Shown: positions 41,331 through 52,469 of the stretch, in pieces
How the letters are laid out: each line of letters opens with the position of its first letter
Position numbering within the stretch: position 1 is the first letter of the stretch
Assembly (NCBI RefSeq): GCF_009765965.1
Contig: NZ_LMUL01000014.1
Location: forward strand, 376,557 to 440,556
Direction: 5' to 3'
Length of the DNA: 64,000 nucleotides
Origin: Caulobacter sp. S45
GTDB lineage: Bacteria > Pseudomonadota > Alphaproteobacteria > Caulobacterales > Caulobacteraceae
The notes under the pieces: generated by a model
Told to the model about the DNA's origin: nothing
The model's database searches: none
What the model saw: the letters and a program-made list of their open reading frames with translations, nothing else
Translations under genes and position numbers: made by a program

Positions 41331-42422
41331 ATGACCGAACCCGGCACGACACCACGCAAGTCCAGGATCGATTGGCGCTCGGCTTCGGAGGTGGCTTGGC
41401 GAGCATTGGTGTTTCTGGCCGCCTTGGCGATCCTGATCATCGTCGCCACCCGTTGGAACCGTTGGCAGGGCCGAGCTGGATGGCAAACGACGGATGACGC
41501 CTATCTGCAGGCTGACCTGACGCCGATCGCCGCCAAGGTGGCGGGCTATGTGCGCGCCGTACCCGGCGGGGACTTCGAGCGAGTCCACGCCGGCCAGTTG
41601 ATCGCCCAGGTCACCGACGACGACTACCGCGCCACGGTCGCGCTGGGAGAGGCCAACGTCGAAGCCGCAAAGGCTCAGATCGAAGCCCTGAAGGCTCAGC
41701 GCAACCTACAGGAGGCCAATGTCGAGGCGGCCCGCGCGGTCTCCGCCTCCACCGCCGCCCTCCTCGACCAAAACATCCGCGACCTGGCCCGCCAGAAGCG
41801 GCTGCTGGAGACCGGCTCCTCCTCGCTGGAAGCCACCGAAAAGCTGCAGACCACCCGCACCCAGCTTTCCGCCCAGTTGAAGCAGAATCAAGCGCAGGCC
41901 GACGCCGCCCAGCGCCAGCTCGGCGTGCTCTCGGCCCAAGCCGTCCAGGCGGCCGCGACTGTTTCCGGCCAACAGGCCAATCTGCAACTCGCGCGCATCA
42001 ACCTGGGCTATACTAGGATCGTCGCTCCACAGGACGGGGTGCTGGGCCAGCGCCAAGTGCGGCCTGGCCAGTTCGTCGGCGTCGGCGGCCAGATCACCAC
42101 CCTCACGCCCCTGCCGAAGGTCTGGGTGATCGCCAACTACAAGGAAACCCAACTCACCCACATGGCCGTGGGCGAGAGCGCCGAGATCACCGTCGACACC
42201 TTCCCCGGAGGCCTGCTGAAGGGCCACGTCCAGGCCTTTGCGCCGGGCTCCGGCGCGCAGTTCGCCCTGCTGCCGCCTGATAACGCCACCGGCAACTTCA
42301 CCAAGGTCGTCCAGCGGATCGCGGTGAAGATCGCCATCGACGACGCAGACGGTCTCGCCGACCGTCTGCGTCCCGGCATGTCGGTGGTGGCCAGGATCAA
42401 TGCGCGCGACGGCCGCAAATGA
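41331..42422 (+). CDS. HlyD/EmrA-family efflux adaptor
   Basis: Periplasmic adaptor of a tripartite pump, 363 residues from ATG 41331 (CAGGGGGGCC upstream). A single N-terminal transmembrane helix (ALVFLAALAILIIVATRW) is followed by a biotinyl-lipoyl half motif (DAYLQADLTPIAAKVAGYVR), a long alpha-helical coiled-coil hairpin (about residues 100-225, Ala/Gln-rich) and the second lipoyl half with LGYTRIVAPQDGVLGQRQVR. A beta-barrel domain with VIANYKETQLTHM follows. The 3' end overlaps the MFS pump gene by 4 bp. The partners downstream make this an EmrA-type, not RND-type, adaptor. Confidence 0.93.
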   Translation: MTEPGTTPRKSRIDWRSASEVAWRALVFLAALAILIIVATRWNRWQGRAGWQTTDDAYLQADLTPIAAKVAGYVRAVPGGDFERVHAGQLIAQVTDDDYRATVALGEANVEAAKAQIEALKAQRNLQEANVEAARAVSASTAALLDQNIRDLARQKRLLETGSSSLEATEKLQTTRTQLSAQLKQNQAQADAAQRQLGVLSAQAVQAAATVSGQQANLQLARINLGYTRIVAPQDGVLGQRQVRPGQFVGVGGQITTLTPLPKVWVIANYKETQLTHMAVGESAEITVDTFPGGLLKGHVQAFAPGSGAQFALLPPDNATGNFTKVVQRIAVKIAIDDADGLADRLRPGMSVVARINARDGRK

Positions 42423-44038
42423 GCGACGCCGCCGCCCCGCTGGCCCGGCCGGCCACTCAGTCGATCCCCTGGCTTGGACTGGCCGCCGTGCTGCTGGGGA
42501 CCTTCATTTCCACACTGAACGGCCGGCTCTCCAACTTCGGGCTGAACGACATCCGTGGGGCGGTGCATGCCGGCTTCGACGATGGAGCCTGGATCACCAC
42601 GGCGCAAACAGTCGCCCAGATGTTGATCCTGCCCGTGGCGATCTGGCTGGGCGGCGTGTTCGGATCGCGCCGGGTGCTTATCGAAGCGGCGCTCGCCTTC
42701 GCCGTCGTCTCGTTCCTGGAACCCTTTTCGCCCAACCTGGCCATACTGCTGAGCTTGCAGTTCGTCGGAGGCCTGGCGTCGGGCTTCTTCATCCCGCTGA
42801 CCCTGAGCTTCATCCTGCGCGCCACGCCGCCCAGGCTTTGGGCCTATGGTATCGCCCTCTACGCCCTCAACCTCGAGCTCTCGCTCAATATTTCCGCGTC
42901 GCTGGAGGGCTGGTACGTCGACCATCTCTCCTGGCGTTGGATCTTCTGGCAGAATGTACCTTTGGCGCTCGGGATGTTCGCTTGCTTCAAATTTGGCACG
43001 CGCCCGGACCCGTCCCCTCGGAACCGTCCGAAGGCGGATCGGTTTGGCCTGCTGTTCAGCGGCGTCGGGCTAGCGCTCATCTATGCCGGCCTCGACCAGG
43101 GCAATCGCCTGGACTGGCTGAACTCCGGCCTGGTCTGCGGTCTCCTGGCCGCCGGGATCGTCCTCGTGGTCGCCTTCGTCGTGCATGAGCGGCGCTCGCC
43201 CCATCCCTTCATCAGTCTCAAGGTCGCGACGACCCAACCGCTGCCCCGCCTGCTGGTCCTGATCGCCTTCCTGCGGTTGACCATCCTTTCGACGTCCTAC
43301 CTCATTCCCCAGTTCCTCGGCCCGGTGCGCGGCTTCCGGGCGCTGGAGGTCGGCGACACGCTGATCTGGGTCGCGGCGCCACAGCTCATCATTTGTCCCC
43401 TGGCCGCAGTGATGCTTCGCCGCATGGACCCGCGCCTGGTCTCATCGATCGGCTTCCTGCTGGTCAGCTTCGCATGCCTGATGGTCGCCCACGGCCTGAC
43501 ACCCCTGTGGTCGTCGGACCAGTTCCTGCTGTCTCAGCTCCTACAGGCCGTCGGCCAGAGCTTGGCGCTCTCCGGCATCATCTTTTTCGGCATCCTGCAC
43601 CTGAAACCCGAAGACGCGCTGACCTTCGGCGCCGCCCTCCAGACCGCCCGGCTGATGGGCGGCCAGATCGGCTCCGCCTTCATCGCCACCCTGGTGCGGG
43701 TCCGCACCCAGATCGCTTCCAACCACATCGGCCTGCATATCCAAGCAGGCGACGGCGAGGTGCTGCGTCGCTTGCAGGCCTATGCCGGCGCCGTCGGGCG
43801 CTCGGTCGATCCGGCGTCCGCCACGGGGCGAGCGACTGCGGTGCTTAGCGCGGTCGTGCGTAACGCCGCAGCCACGCAAGGGGTGATCGACGGATTCGTG
43901 GTCATCGGCGCGATGACCGCTTTGGCGCTGATCATGTTGGTGGCCCACAAATCCGCGCCCATCGGCCCGGCGTCCCACCTGCCGTTGTTCTCGCGGACGT
44001 CCGTGGCGCAACCGCCCCCATCGGTCACCACGTCATGA
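42419..44038 (+). CDS. DHA2-family MFS drug efflux pump (EmrB-like)
   Basis: 539-residue, 14-TM proton-driven exporter. Conserved features: start of TM1 (LAAVLLGTFISTLNGRLSN), GGVFGSRRVLIEAALAFAVV as motif A region, and the family motif FFIPLTLSFILRATPPRLWA. A C-terminal periplasmic-loop/TM14 region ends before a short cytoplasmic tail. The TM1 position where EmrB proteins usually have Asp (LDxTIVNVA) reads STLNGRLSN, so the canonical acidic residue is replaced by Asn; other TM1 substitutions are known. It overlaps both adaptor and outer-membrane genes by 4 bp. Confidence 0.93.
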   Translation: MSDAAAPLARPATQSIPWLGLAAVLLGTFISTLNGRLSNFGLNDIRGAVHAGFDDGAWITTAQTVAQMLILPVAIWLGGVFGSRRVLIEAALAFAVVSFLEPFSPNLAILLSLQFVGGLASGFFIPLTLSFILRATPPRLWAYGIALYALNLELSLNISASLEGWYVDHLSWRWIFWQNVPLALGMFACFKFGTRPDPSPRNRPKADRFGLLFSGVGLALIYAGLDQGNRLDWLNSGLVCGLLAAGIVLVVAFVVHERRSPHPFISLKVATTQPLPRLLVLIAFLRLTILSTSYLIPQFLGPVRGFRALEVGDTLIWVAAPQLIICPLAAVMLRRMDPRLVSSIGFLLVSFACLMVAHGLTPLWSSDQFLLSQLLQAVGQSLALSGIIFFGILHLKPEDALTFGAALQTARLMGGQIGSAFIATLVRVRTQIASNHIGLHIQAGDGEVLRRLQAYAGAVGRSVDPASATGRATAVLSAVVRNAAATQGVIDGFVVIGAMTALALIMLVAHKSAPIGPASHLPLFSRTSVAQPPPSVTTS

Positions 44039-45477
44039 CGCCTTTGCGCCTCATCACGGCGCTGGCGTGGACCCTGACCCTCATCGCCTGCGCCGTGGGA
44101 CCGGACTACCACGCGCCGCCGACGCCTGTCGGCGCGACGAACCCGCTGGTCTCGCTGAATCCCGCGGTGACAAGCGCTGCTGGCCCCCCCAACGACTGGT
44201 GGCGGCTGTACAACGATCCCCTGTTGGACCGCTATGTCGCCGAGGCCTTGACGGCCAACGCCGACCTCACCGCCGCGGAGGCGAACCTCACCGCGGCTCG
44301 CGCCGTGCTCGACGCCTCCCGGACTGGCCGCTATCCGTCCACCACGGCGGTGGGGGGCGCGATCTACGGCCGCGACGCGACCACCGACGAAATCCTCGAG
44401 ATCGGCGGCGCCAAGCCGCAGACCATCTGGACCTATGACGCCCTGCTGGACGTCTCCTATGAACTCGACCTGTTTGGTCGGGTGCGCCGCTCCATCGAGG
44501 CCTCCCGCGCCGACACCCAGGCCGTGGCCGCGGCCCGCGACAATCTTAAGGTCACAATCGCGGCGGAAACCACCCGCGCCTATGCCCAGGTATGCACGCT
44601 TGGCGAACAGATCGCCGTGGCGCGTCATGCGCTGGAGGTGGTCAGCCGGGAATCGCAGATCACCGTCAACCGGCGCGAGGCAGGCGCCGGCTCGGAGTTC
44701 GACGTCGTCCGCACCCAGGTGCTGGTCGCCCAGGTCCGGGCCGCCATCCCACCGCTGGAGGGACAGCGGCGCGCAGCTATCTTCCAACTCGCCGCGGTCC
44801 TGGGCCGCACGCCCGCCAAAGCCCCGACGGAGGCCGAGGGCTGCGTCACGCCGCCCGGGCTGCTCGCCCTGATCCCCGTCGGCGATGGAGCGGCGTTGTT
44901 GAAACGCCGGCCAGACGTACGTCAGGCCGACCGGCGGGTCGCCGCCGCCACCGCCCAGATCGGCGTGGCCACCGCCGACCTCTATCCGCGTATCAGTCTC
45001 ACCGGCCTCTATGGTGGAATCGCTTCGCGCCTCTCCGACCTGACCGACGAGCGCGGACTGACCTGGGGGATCGGCCCCTCAGTGAGTTGGAGCTTCCCTA
45101 ACCAATCCCTGCCCCGCGCCCGCATCCGTCAGGCCAAGGCAGGCGAAGCGGCCGCCCTGGCGGAATTCGACTCCGTCGTGCTCCAGGCGCTGAAAGAGAC
45201 CGAACAGGCCCTCACCGCCTACAGCGCCGAGCTCAAGCACCGCGAAGCCCTGGCCGAGGCCCAGGACCGGGCGCGGCGCGCCTATGAGCTGGCGCACGGC
45301 CAATTCCTCGCCGGCTCGGCAACCCAGCTCGATATCCTAGCGTCGGAACAAGCCCTGGTTTCCGCGGAGTCCGCTCTCGCCGCCTCCGACGCCGCCATCG
45401 TTCAAGACCAGGTCGCGGTGTTTAAAACCCTGGGCGGCGGCTGGGCGGCGCCGGCGTCAGGGAAGCCTTCGAACTAG
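44035..45477 (+). CDS. NodT-family outer-membrane efflux lipoprotein
   Basis: 480-residue TolC-like outer-membrane factor. The signal peptide ends in the lipobox LIAC (Cys about residue 19), followed by AVGPDYHAPPTP, the typical OMF lipoprotein start. Two OEP repeats form the alpha-barrel: repeat 1 has DWWRLYNDPLLDRYVAEAL, TANADLTAAEANL; repeat 2 has LLKRRPDVRQADRRVAAATA then PRISLTGLYG. Third gene of the operon, overlapping the pump stop. No dedicated regulator lies immediately next to it. The pump's substrate is unknown; EmrAB-type systems export hydrophobic weak acids. Confidence 0.94.
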   Translation: MTPLRLITALAWTLTLIACAVGPDYHAPPTPVGATNPLVSLNPAVTSAAGPPNDWWRLYNDPLLDRYVAEALTANADLTAAEANLTAARAVLDASRTGRYPSTTAVGGAIYGRDATTDEILEIGGAKPQTIWTYDALLDVSYELDLFGRVRRSIEASRADTQAVAAARDNLKVTIAAETTRAYAQVCTLGEQIAVARHALEVVSRESQITVNRREAGAGSEFDVVRTQVLVAQVRAAIPPLEGQRRAAIFQLAAVLGRTPAKAPTEAEGCVTPPGLLALIPVGDGAALLKRRPDVRQADRRVAAATAQIGVATADLYPRISLTGLYGGIASRLSDLTDERGLTWGIGPSVSWSFPNQSLPRARIRQAKAGEAAALAEFDSVVLQALKETEQALTAYSAELKHREALAEAQDRARRAYELAHGQFLAGSATQLDILASEQALVSAESALAASDAAIVQDQVAVFKTLGGGWAAPASGKPSN

Positions 45478-45816
45478 GAGAATGTCGAATGAAGGTCGCG
45501 ACGTCGGCGAAGGCTGTTCGCCTAGATCAAGCGCCACTGGAGAGGTAGCGCGGCGAACTATCGCCAGATTGGAAAGCTGGCCTGCCGCGAGGCGGCTCTC
45601 CGGCAATCGGCGAGAGATCTGCCCGGAGACTTTACAGTCTTTCAGCTTACCATCGTCCTGGCTTCTGGCCGAGATTTCAGTTTGGTTACAATCTATAGTG
45701 GCGAGTAAGCGCCAGCCAAGCGAGAGATGCTATTGGTCGCTCACACGCACCCAACGGTCCCAGGTTGCCTCGTTATGTCGTCTAGGACATAACGCCTTCC
45801 TGTATCGGGGGAATTC
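45478..45816. other. Leader/intergenic region with Mo-box-like palindrome
   Basis: No gene is supported here. The notable signal is the 24-bp palindrome at 45771-45794, 22 bp before the receptor start codon. A more AT-rich segment (around 45640-45710) could hold the promoter. GGGGGAA precedes the receptor ATG. Confidence 0.55.
45771..45794. promoter_or_regulatory. ModE-type molybdenum-box-like palindrome
   Basis: CGTTATGTC - gtctag - GACATAACG is a perfect inverted repeat with 9-bp arms and 6-bp centre. From memory, ModE operators have the form CGTTATxx...xxATAACG with similar length, e.g. upstream of the E. coli modABC operon. The next two genes are a TonB receptor and a ModA-like protein, so molybdate-responsive repression is a specific inference. 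Confidence 0.55.
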
Positions 45817-47955
45817 ATGGGACATGGGCTTGGCCGCACTTCGGCCGTTTTATCGCTGGCGGTCGCCGCCAGCGTCCCGCTTACCGCCCATGCACAGCAG
45901 GCGGCGCAGGCTCCGACCCAAGTGCAGGAGGTCGTGGTCAACGGCATCCTGCCGTCCGTCGACAACTCCTACCGCGTCCCAGCCGTCGAGGTGGGGCCGC
46001 TGGGCGACAAACTGTTGCTCGACACCCCCTATTCGATCAGCGTCGTCCCGGTTCAGCTGGCGGAAAATCAGCAGTTGGAGAGCGTGCGCGAGCTGTTCCG
46101 CTACATACCTTCAGTCCAGGGCGAGAACATCCGACCCCAGTCGCGCGGTCTCCAGGCCGGGGTGGTGCAGAACACCCGAATCGACGGGCTGAACATCGCA
46201 GCCACCACCGACTACGCCATCGAGCAGTTCGAGCAGGTCGAGGTGTTGAATGGACTGGCAGGCGCGCTCTACGGCCCCGCAAGCCCCGCGGGCACATTCA
46301 ACTACGTCTTCAAGCGCCCGACCGTCGATCCGCTGAACGCAGTCACCCTCGCCTACGCCTCGCAGAACTCGCTGATCGAGCATGCCGACCTCAGTCGGCG
46401 CTTCGGACCGGACGACATGTTCGGCGCGCGGCTCAACCTGCTCAACCAGGCGGGCGAGAACTACGTCGACGGCAGCGGCCTGAAGCGCCGACTGGTGAGC
46501 CTGGCCCTGGATGGACACGTCCTGCCTGGCACCGTGGTGCAGCTCGACTTCAGCACCTATCGCTACATCGACACGGGCTTTCCGGGCACCTTCTCGCTGG
46601 CCCAAGGCGTTCCCTTCCCCACTACGCCACCAGACCCGACAAAGGTGGGCTATGGCCTGCCCTGGGCGGGCGACAACAACGAGACGCACATCTTCGCCGG
46701 CCGGGTGTTCCAGGATCTGGCTCCGAACTGGAAGCTGACCGGCGGACTGCTCTACATGACCAACGATCGGGCTTCGACGGCGCCGACCGACACGATCACC
46801 AGTACGACGGGCGCCTATACCGCCACCACCGTCAACACCACCTTCGCCCTGGACCGTGTGCTCAGCAACAATGCGGCGCTGAACGGCAAGGTCACTTTGG
46901 CGGGGCTGGTCAACAATCTCTTCCTGGGCACCACGGGCTTCACCTGGCAGCGCTACACGCCGTTCCAGACCGGGGCCATCACCTTAGGTCAGGCCACCCT
47001 GGCCAATCCCGTAGCCTTCGCCGAACCGGTTCTGCCGAACTTCCAGAACCGCTTCCGGGCCCAGGCCACCAACCAGCAGTCGTTCAATTTCGGCGACACC
47101 CTGGAGCTTGGCAGCCAGGTTTCGGTGATGGCGGCCGCCAGCCAGAGCTGGATCAGCGCATCCAACATCAGCAAGACCGGCGCGGTGACTTCTCAGTACT
47201 CCGCCGATGGTCTCAGCCCTACCGCCAGCCTGATCTACAAGCCCCGCGCCAACATGACGGCCTATGTCACCTACGCCGACAGCTTGCAGCAGGGCGACAA
47301 CGCGCCGGCCGGCACGACCAATGCAGGTGAGGCGCTCGCACCTTACCGCAGCAAGCAATGGGAGGTGGGCTACAAGATCGATATCAGCCGGGTGAACCTG
47401 GCGCTGGCGCTGTACCAGATCGAGCGGCCCTACGCCTTCACCCAGCCGGACAAGACATTCGCGCTGGGGGGCGAACAGCGCAACCGTGGTCTGGAGCTGA
47501 CCGCCAACGGACGCGTGACGCCCAACCTGAATGTCTTCGCCGGCCTATCCCTGCTCGATCCGAAACTACTGGACACCGGCTCGGCGGCTACCTCCGACAA
47601 GGACATCCTTGGCCTGTCCAAGGTCACTTTGGACGTGCTGCTGGAGTACCGCGTGCCCGTGCTGCCCCAGCTGACGCTCAGCACCAACGTGAACTACGCC
47701 AGCCGTCGCGCCGGCAACTACACCAATACCGACTTCGTCGACGGCTACACGGTAGTGGACCTGAACGCCCGCTACCAGATGCACGTCGCCGGTCGGCCGG
47801 TCGCTCTGCGGATCGCCGCCGACAACGTGGGCGACGAGCGCTACTGGGCCAACATCGCCCCGGTGGGGCAGAACGGCTATACCGGGACCGACAGCGGCAC
47901 CGGCACCCTTGGCGCTCCGCGTACGGTGCGTGTCTCCATCGAAGTGGGTTTCTAA
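45817..47955 (+). CDS. TonB-dependent siderophore-type receptor
   Basis: 712-residue outer-membrane active transporter. Signal peptide (AVLSLAVAASVPLTAHAQQ), TonB-box-like QEVVVNG near residue 36-42, then a plug typical of the FhuA/FcuA-like class (DTPYSISVVPVQLAENQQLE, ... ENIRPQSRGLQAGVVQNTRI, ... EQVEVLNGLAGALYGPASPA) and a 22-strand barrel ending VSIEVGF. There is no STN domain, unlike the receptor at 20971. Its stop overlaps the ModA-like start (TAATG). A Mo-box-like palindrome sits just before the gene, so the likely cargo is molybdate/tungstate, free or chelated; iron-siderophore uptake is the main alternative. Confidence 0.9.
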   Translation: MGHGLGRTSAVLSLAVAASVPLTAHAQQAAQAPTQVQEVVVNGILPSVDNSYRVPAVEVGPLGDKLLLDTPYSISVVPVQLAENQQLESVRELFRYIPSVQGENIRPQSRGLQAGVVQNTRIDGLNIAATTDYAIEQFEQVEVLNGLAGALYGPASPAGTFNYVFKRPTVDPLNAVTLAYASQNSLIEHADLSRRFGPDDMFGARLNLLNQAGENYVDGSGLKRRLVSLALDGHVLPGTVVQLDFSTYRYIDTGFPGTFSLAQGVPFPTTPPDPTKVGYGLPWAGDNNETHIFAGRVFQDLAPNWKLTGGLLYMTNDRASTAPTDTITSTTGAYTATTVNTTFALDRVLSNNAALNGKVTLAGLVNNLFLGTTGFTWQRYTPFQTGAITLGQATLANPVAFAEPVLPNFQNRFRAQATNQQSFNFGDTLELGSQVSVMAAASQSWISASNISKTGAVTSQYSADGLSPTASLIYKPRANMTAYVTYADSLQQGDNAPAGTTNAGEALAPYRSKQWEVGYKIDISRVNLALALYQIERPYAFTQPDKTFALGGEQRNRGLELTANGRVTPNLNVFAGLSLLDPKLLDTGSAATSDKDILGLSKVTLDVLLEYRVPVLPQLTLSTNVNYASRRAGNYTNTDFVDGYTVVDLNARYQMHVAGRPVALRIAADNVGDERYWANIAPVGQNGYTGTDSGTGTLGAPRTVRVSIEVGF

Positions 47956-48791
47956 TGCGGCTCCACGCTCTTGCCCTGACCACCGCCCTGTTTCTCGCCG
48001 GTACAGCGAGGGCCCAACCGACGCCCACCCCGCTCGTGGTCTACGCCGCGGGCAGCATGACGGGCGCGCTTGGCGCGATGCTCAAGCGCTACATGGCCGA
48101 GACGGGACGCAAGGTCGACCTGCAGACCGGGCCGGCGGGCCTGATGCTGGACAAGATCGAAGCCGGCGAACCGGCCGACGTCTTTGTCTCCGCCAATATG
48201 GCGCATCCACAGAAGCTCACCGACGAACACAAGTCGACAGCGACCGTCGTCTTCGCCCGCAACCGGGTCTGCGTCTCGGCGCGCCCCGAGCTCGGGATGA
48301 CCAGCGCCAACCTGCTCGACAAGCTGCTCGACCCGAAGGTTCGGATCGGCACCTCCACGCCCAAGGCCGACCCCGGGGGCGACTACGCCTGGGCGCTGTT
48401 CGACAAGGCTGGAACGGTCCGGTCCGGCGCGGCCGAGCGCCTGAAGGCCAAGGCGCATCAGGTCGTCGGCGGCAGCGTGGAGCCTGCGCCCCCCAAGGAA
48501 GCTGCTCCGGCCACGGCCTTGGCGTCCATGGACCGATACAAGATCGACGTGATGATCGGCTACTGCAGCGGCCACACCACCAAGCGCGACCTCAGCGTCG
48601 CGCAAGTGGGGCTCCCGCCCAACCTCGCCATCCCGGTGGACTACGGGATGACCGTGCTGATCGCCTCGGGCGACGCCGCGCGTCGCGAGGCGGCCGACCA
48701 GCTGGCGCTATATCTGATGAGCCCGCAAGCCCAGGCCATGATGGTCCCGTACGGCTTCATCCCTGTCGCAGCCATCGGCCCCGCTTCCTAA
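47955..48791 (+). CDS. modA: ModA-like periplasmic oxyanion-binding protein
   Basis: 278 residues. Signal peptide (LHALALTTALFLAGTARAQ) then a periplasmic-binding fold of the ModA/WtpA class: VVYAAGSMTGALGAMLKRYM, GPAGLMLDKIEAGEPADVFV, SANMAHPQKL, VGTSTPKADPGGDYAW-like segment and YGMTVLIASGD. The phosphate/molybdate-type anion loops (AAGSMTGAL and GPAGLM) are recognisable but differ from classical ModA ASLT and SGxL motifs, so this is a divergent subfamily. Translation is coupled to the TonB receptor. No ModB or ModC permease follows; instead, after a hairpin, comes a DUF5690 transporter-like gene. Molybdate specificity is inferred. Confidence 0.78.
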   Translation: MRLHALALTTALFLAGTARAQPTPTPLVVYAAGSMTGALGAMLKRYMAETGRKVDLQTGPAGLMLDKIEAGEPADVFVSANMAHPQKLTDEHKSTATVVFARNRVCVSARPELGMTSANLLDKLLDPKVRIGTSTPKADPGGDYAWALFDKAGTVRSGAAERLKAKAHQVVGGSVEPAPPKEAAPATALASMDRYKIDVMIGYCSGHTTKRDLSVAQVGLPPNLAIPVDYGMTVLIASGDAARREAADQLALYLMSPQAQAMMVPYGFIPVAAIGPAS

Positions 48792-48813
48792 ATACGAGAG
48801 GCGCGATGTCCGA

Positions 48814-48839
48814 GCCGCGCCCATGGATCTGGGCGCGGC
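48814..48839 (+). terminator. Strong GC hairpin between modA-like and DUF5690 genes
   Basis: GCCGCGCCCA - tggatc - TGGGCGCGGC is a perfect 10-bp stem with a 6-nt loop, 22 bp after the ModA-like stop. No T-run follows, so it may be a Rho-independent-like attenuator, an mRNA-stabilising hairpin, or a partial terminator that lowers expression of the downstream genes. Confidence 0.55.
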
Positions 48840-48931
48840 CGACGCATGGAGGTCGCCAAAAACACGGAAGCTCAAGTCGGGAGCCTCGGAAGGCGAGCGC
48901 CGACGAAGCGCAACTGTCATGAGCTCGCAGT

Positions 48932-51479
<2,548 letters not shown>

Positions 51480-51588
51480 CGACCCCAACCCTGGACGGGG
51501 GCGATATCATCGAGCGCATTGGGTGAGTATTCGCCCGAGGACATCCTAGACAAGCGACACGATACCGAACCCGTGCTGATGTATCTAG

Positions 51589-52398
51589 ATGACATCCACC
51601 CTGCCCGCTGGCCCGACGCCCCCCACCCTGTCGACCCTGTCCGCCAAGGCGTTGGTCCTGGGGGAGCGTATCGATACGGCTGGGTTGGAGCGCCGCGACG
51701 CCATCTCGACGGCTCCGCTATCCTTTCCAGCGGGCAATGGATTGATCGTGGTCTTCCGCTACGGCGTCGTGGTCTTGATCGGCCTGGACGCCCAAACGGA
51801 GGACGACGCGCTCGAAAGAATCCTGCCGCGGGTGCAAGGCGTCCTTTCGGAACGCGAAGAGGAACAGATCCAGCTCGCGTTGCGCGACGATCAGGATGAG
51901 GGCGTGGGTGCAGATGGCGTTGTGAGGATCGGCGCCCTGGCGCCGGACAAGCTATTGGTCGTCGCGGACGCCCTCGCCAAGAGCGCGGCGCTTGCGCAGG
52001 ACGAACGGCAAGTCGCTAGGGTCTTCGATACCGTGGAGCCTTGGGCGCGCCAGTTGGCCAACACCGGCCGCAGTCCAGGGGGTCGGCGGGACATGCTTCG
52101 ACTGATCGGTTCCGCCCTGCTGGTCCAGCATCGGCTAGCCGAACGGGTGGCGGTTCGAGAGAAGCCCGACATCCTGTGGGAGCGGCCTGATCTTGAGCGT
52201 CTCTATGCCCGGCTTGAGGACGAATATGAGCTCGTCGAGCGCGCTGAGACCTTAGCCCACAAGCTCGACCTCATCGGTGACACCGTGACCGTATTGACCG
52301 ATCTCATCGACACAAAACGCTCGCTTCGTCTGGAGGCCATCGTCGTTGGCCTCATTCTGGCTGAGATTGCGCTGACACTGATTCAGATGGTGAGATGA
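51589..52398 (+). CDS. RMD1/DUF155-family protein
   Basis: 269 residues matching the RMD1/YBR-type DUF155 family: a soluble N-terminal domain (ALVLGERIDTAGLERRDAIS, ... GLIVVFRYGVVVLIGLD), a central conserved stretch (DKLLVVADALAKSAALAQDE), a helical region (DILWERPDLERLYARLEDEY, ELVERAETL) and one C-terminal transmembrane helix (LEAIVVGLILAEIALTLIQM). Eukaryotic homologues are mitochondrial inner-membrane proteins involved in translation/membrane organisation; bacterial function is unknown. It stands alone between two modules. The N-terminus is Pro/Thr-rich. Confidence 0.82.
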   Translation: MTSTLPAGPTPPTLSTLSAKALVLGERIDTAGLERRDAISTAPLSFPAGNGLIVVFRYGVVVLIGLDAQTEDDALERILPRVQGVLSEREEEQIQLALRDDQDEGVGADGVVRIGALAPDKLLVVADALAKSAALAQDERQVARVFDTVEPWARQLANTGRSPGGRRDMLRLIGSALLVQHRLAERVAVREKPDILWERPDLERLYARLEDEYELVERAETLAHKLDLIGDTVTVLTDLIDTKRSLRLEAIVVGLILAEIALTLIQMVR

Positions 52399-52469
52399 GA
52401 GCCAGCGTGACCGGCGCCCAGACGCCCCGCCTTCGGATCGATGCGGAGCAGGATTCGAGCGCCGCCACG

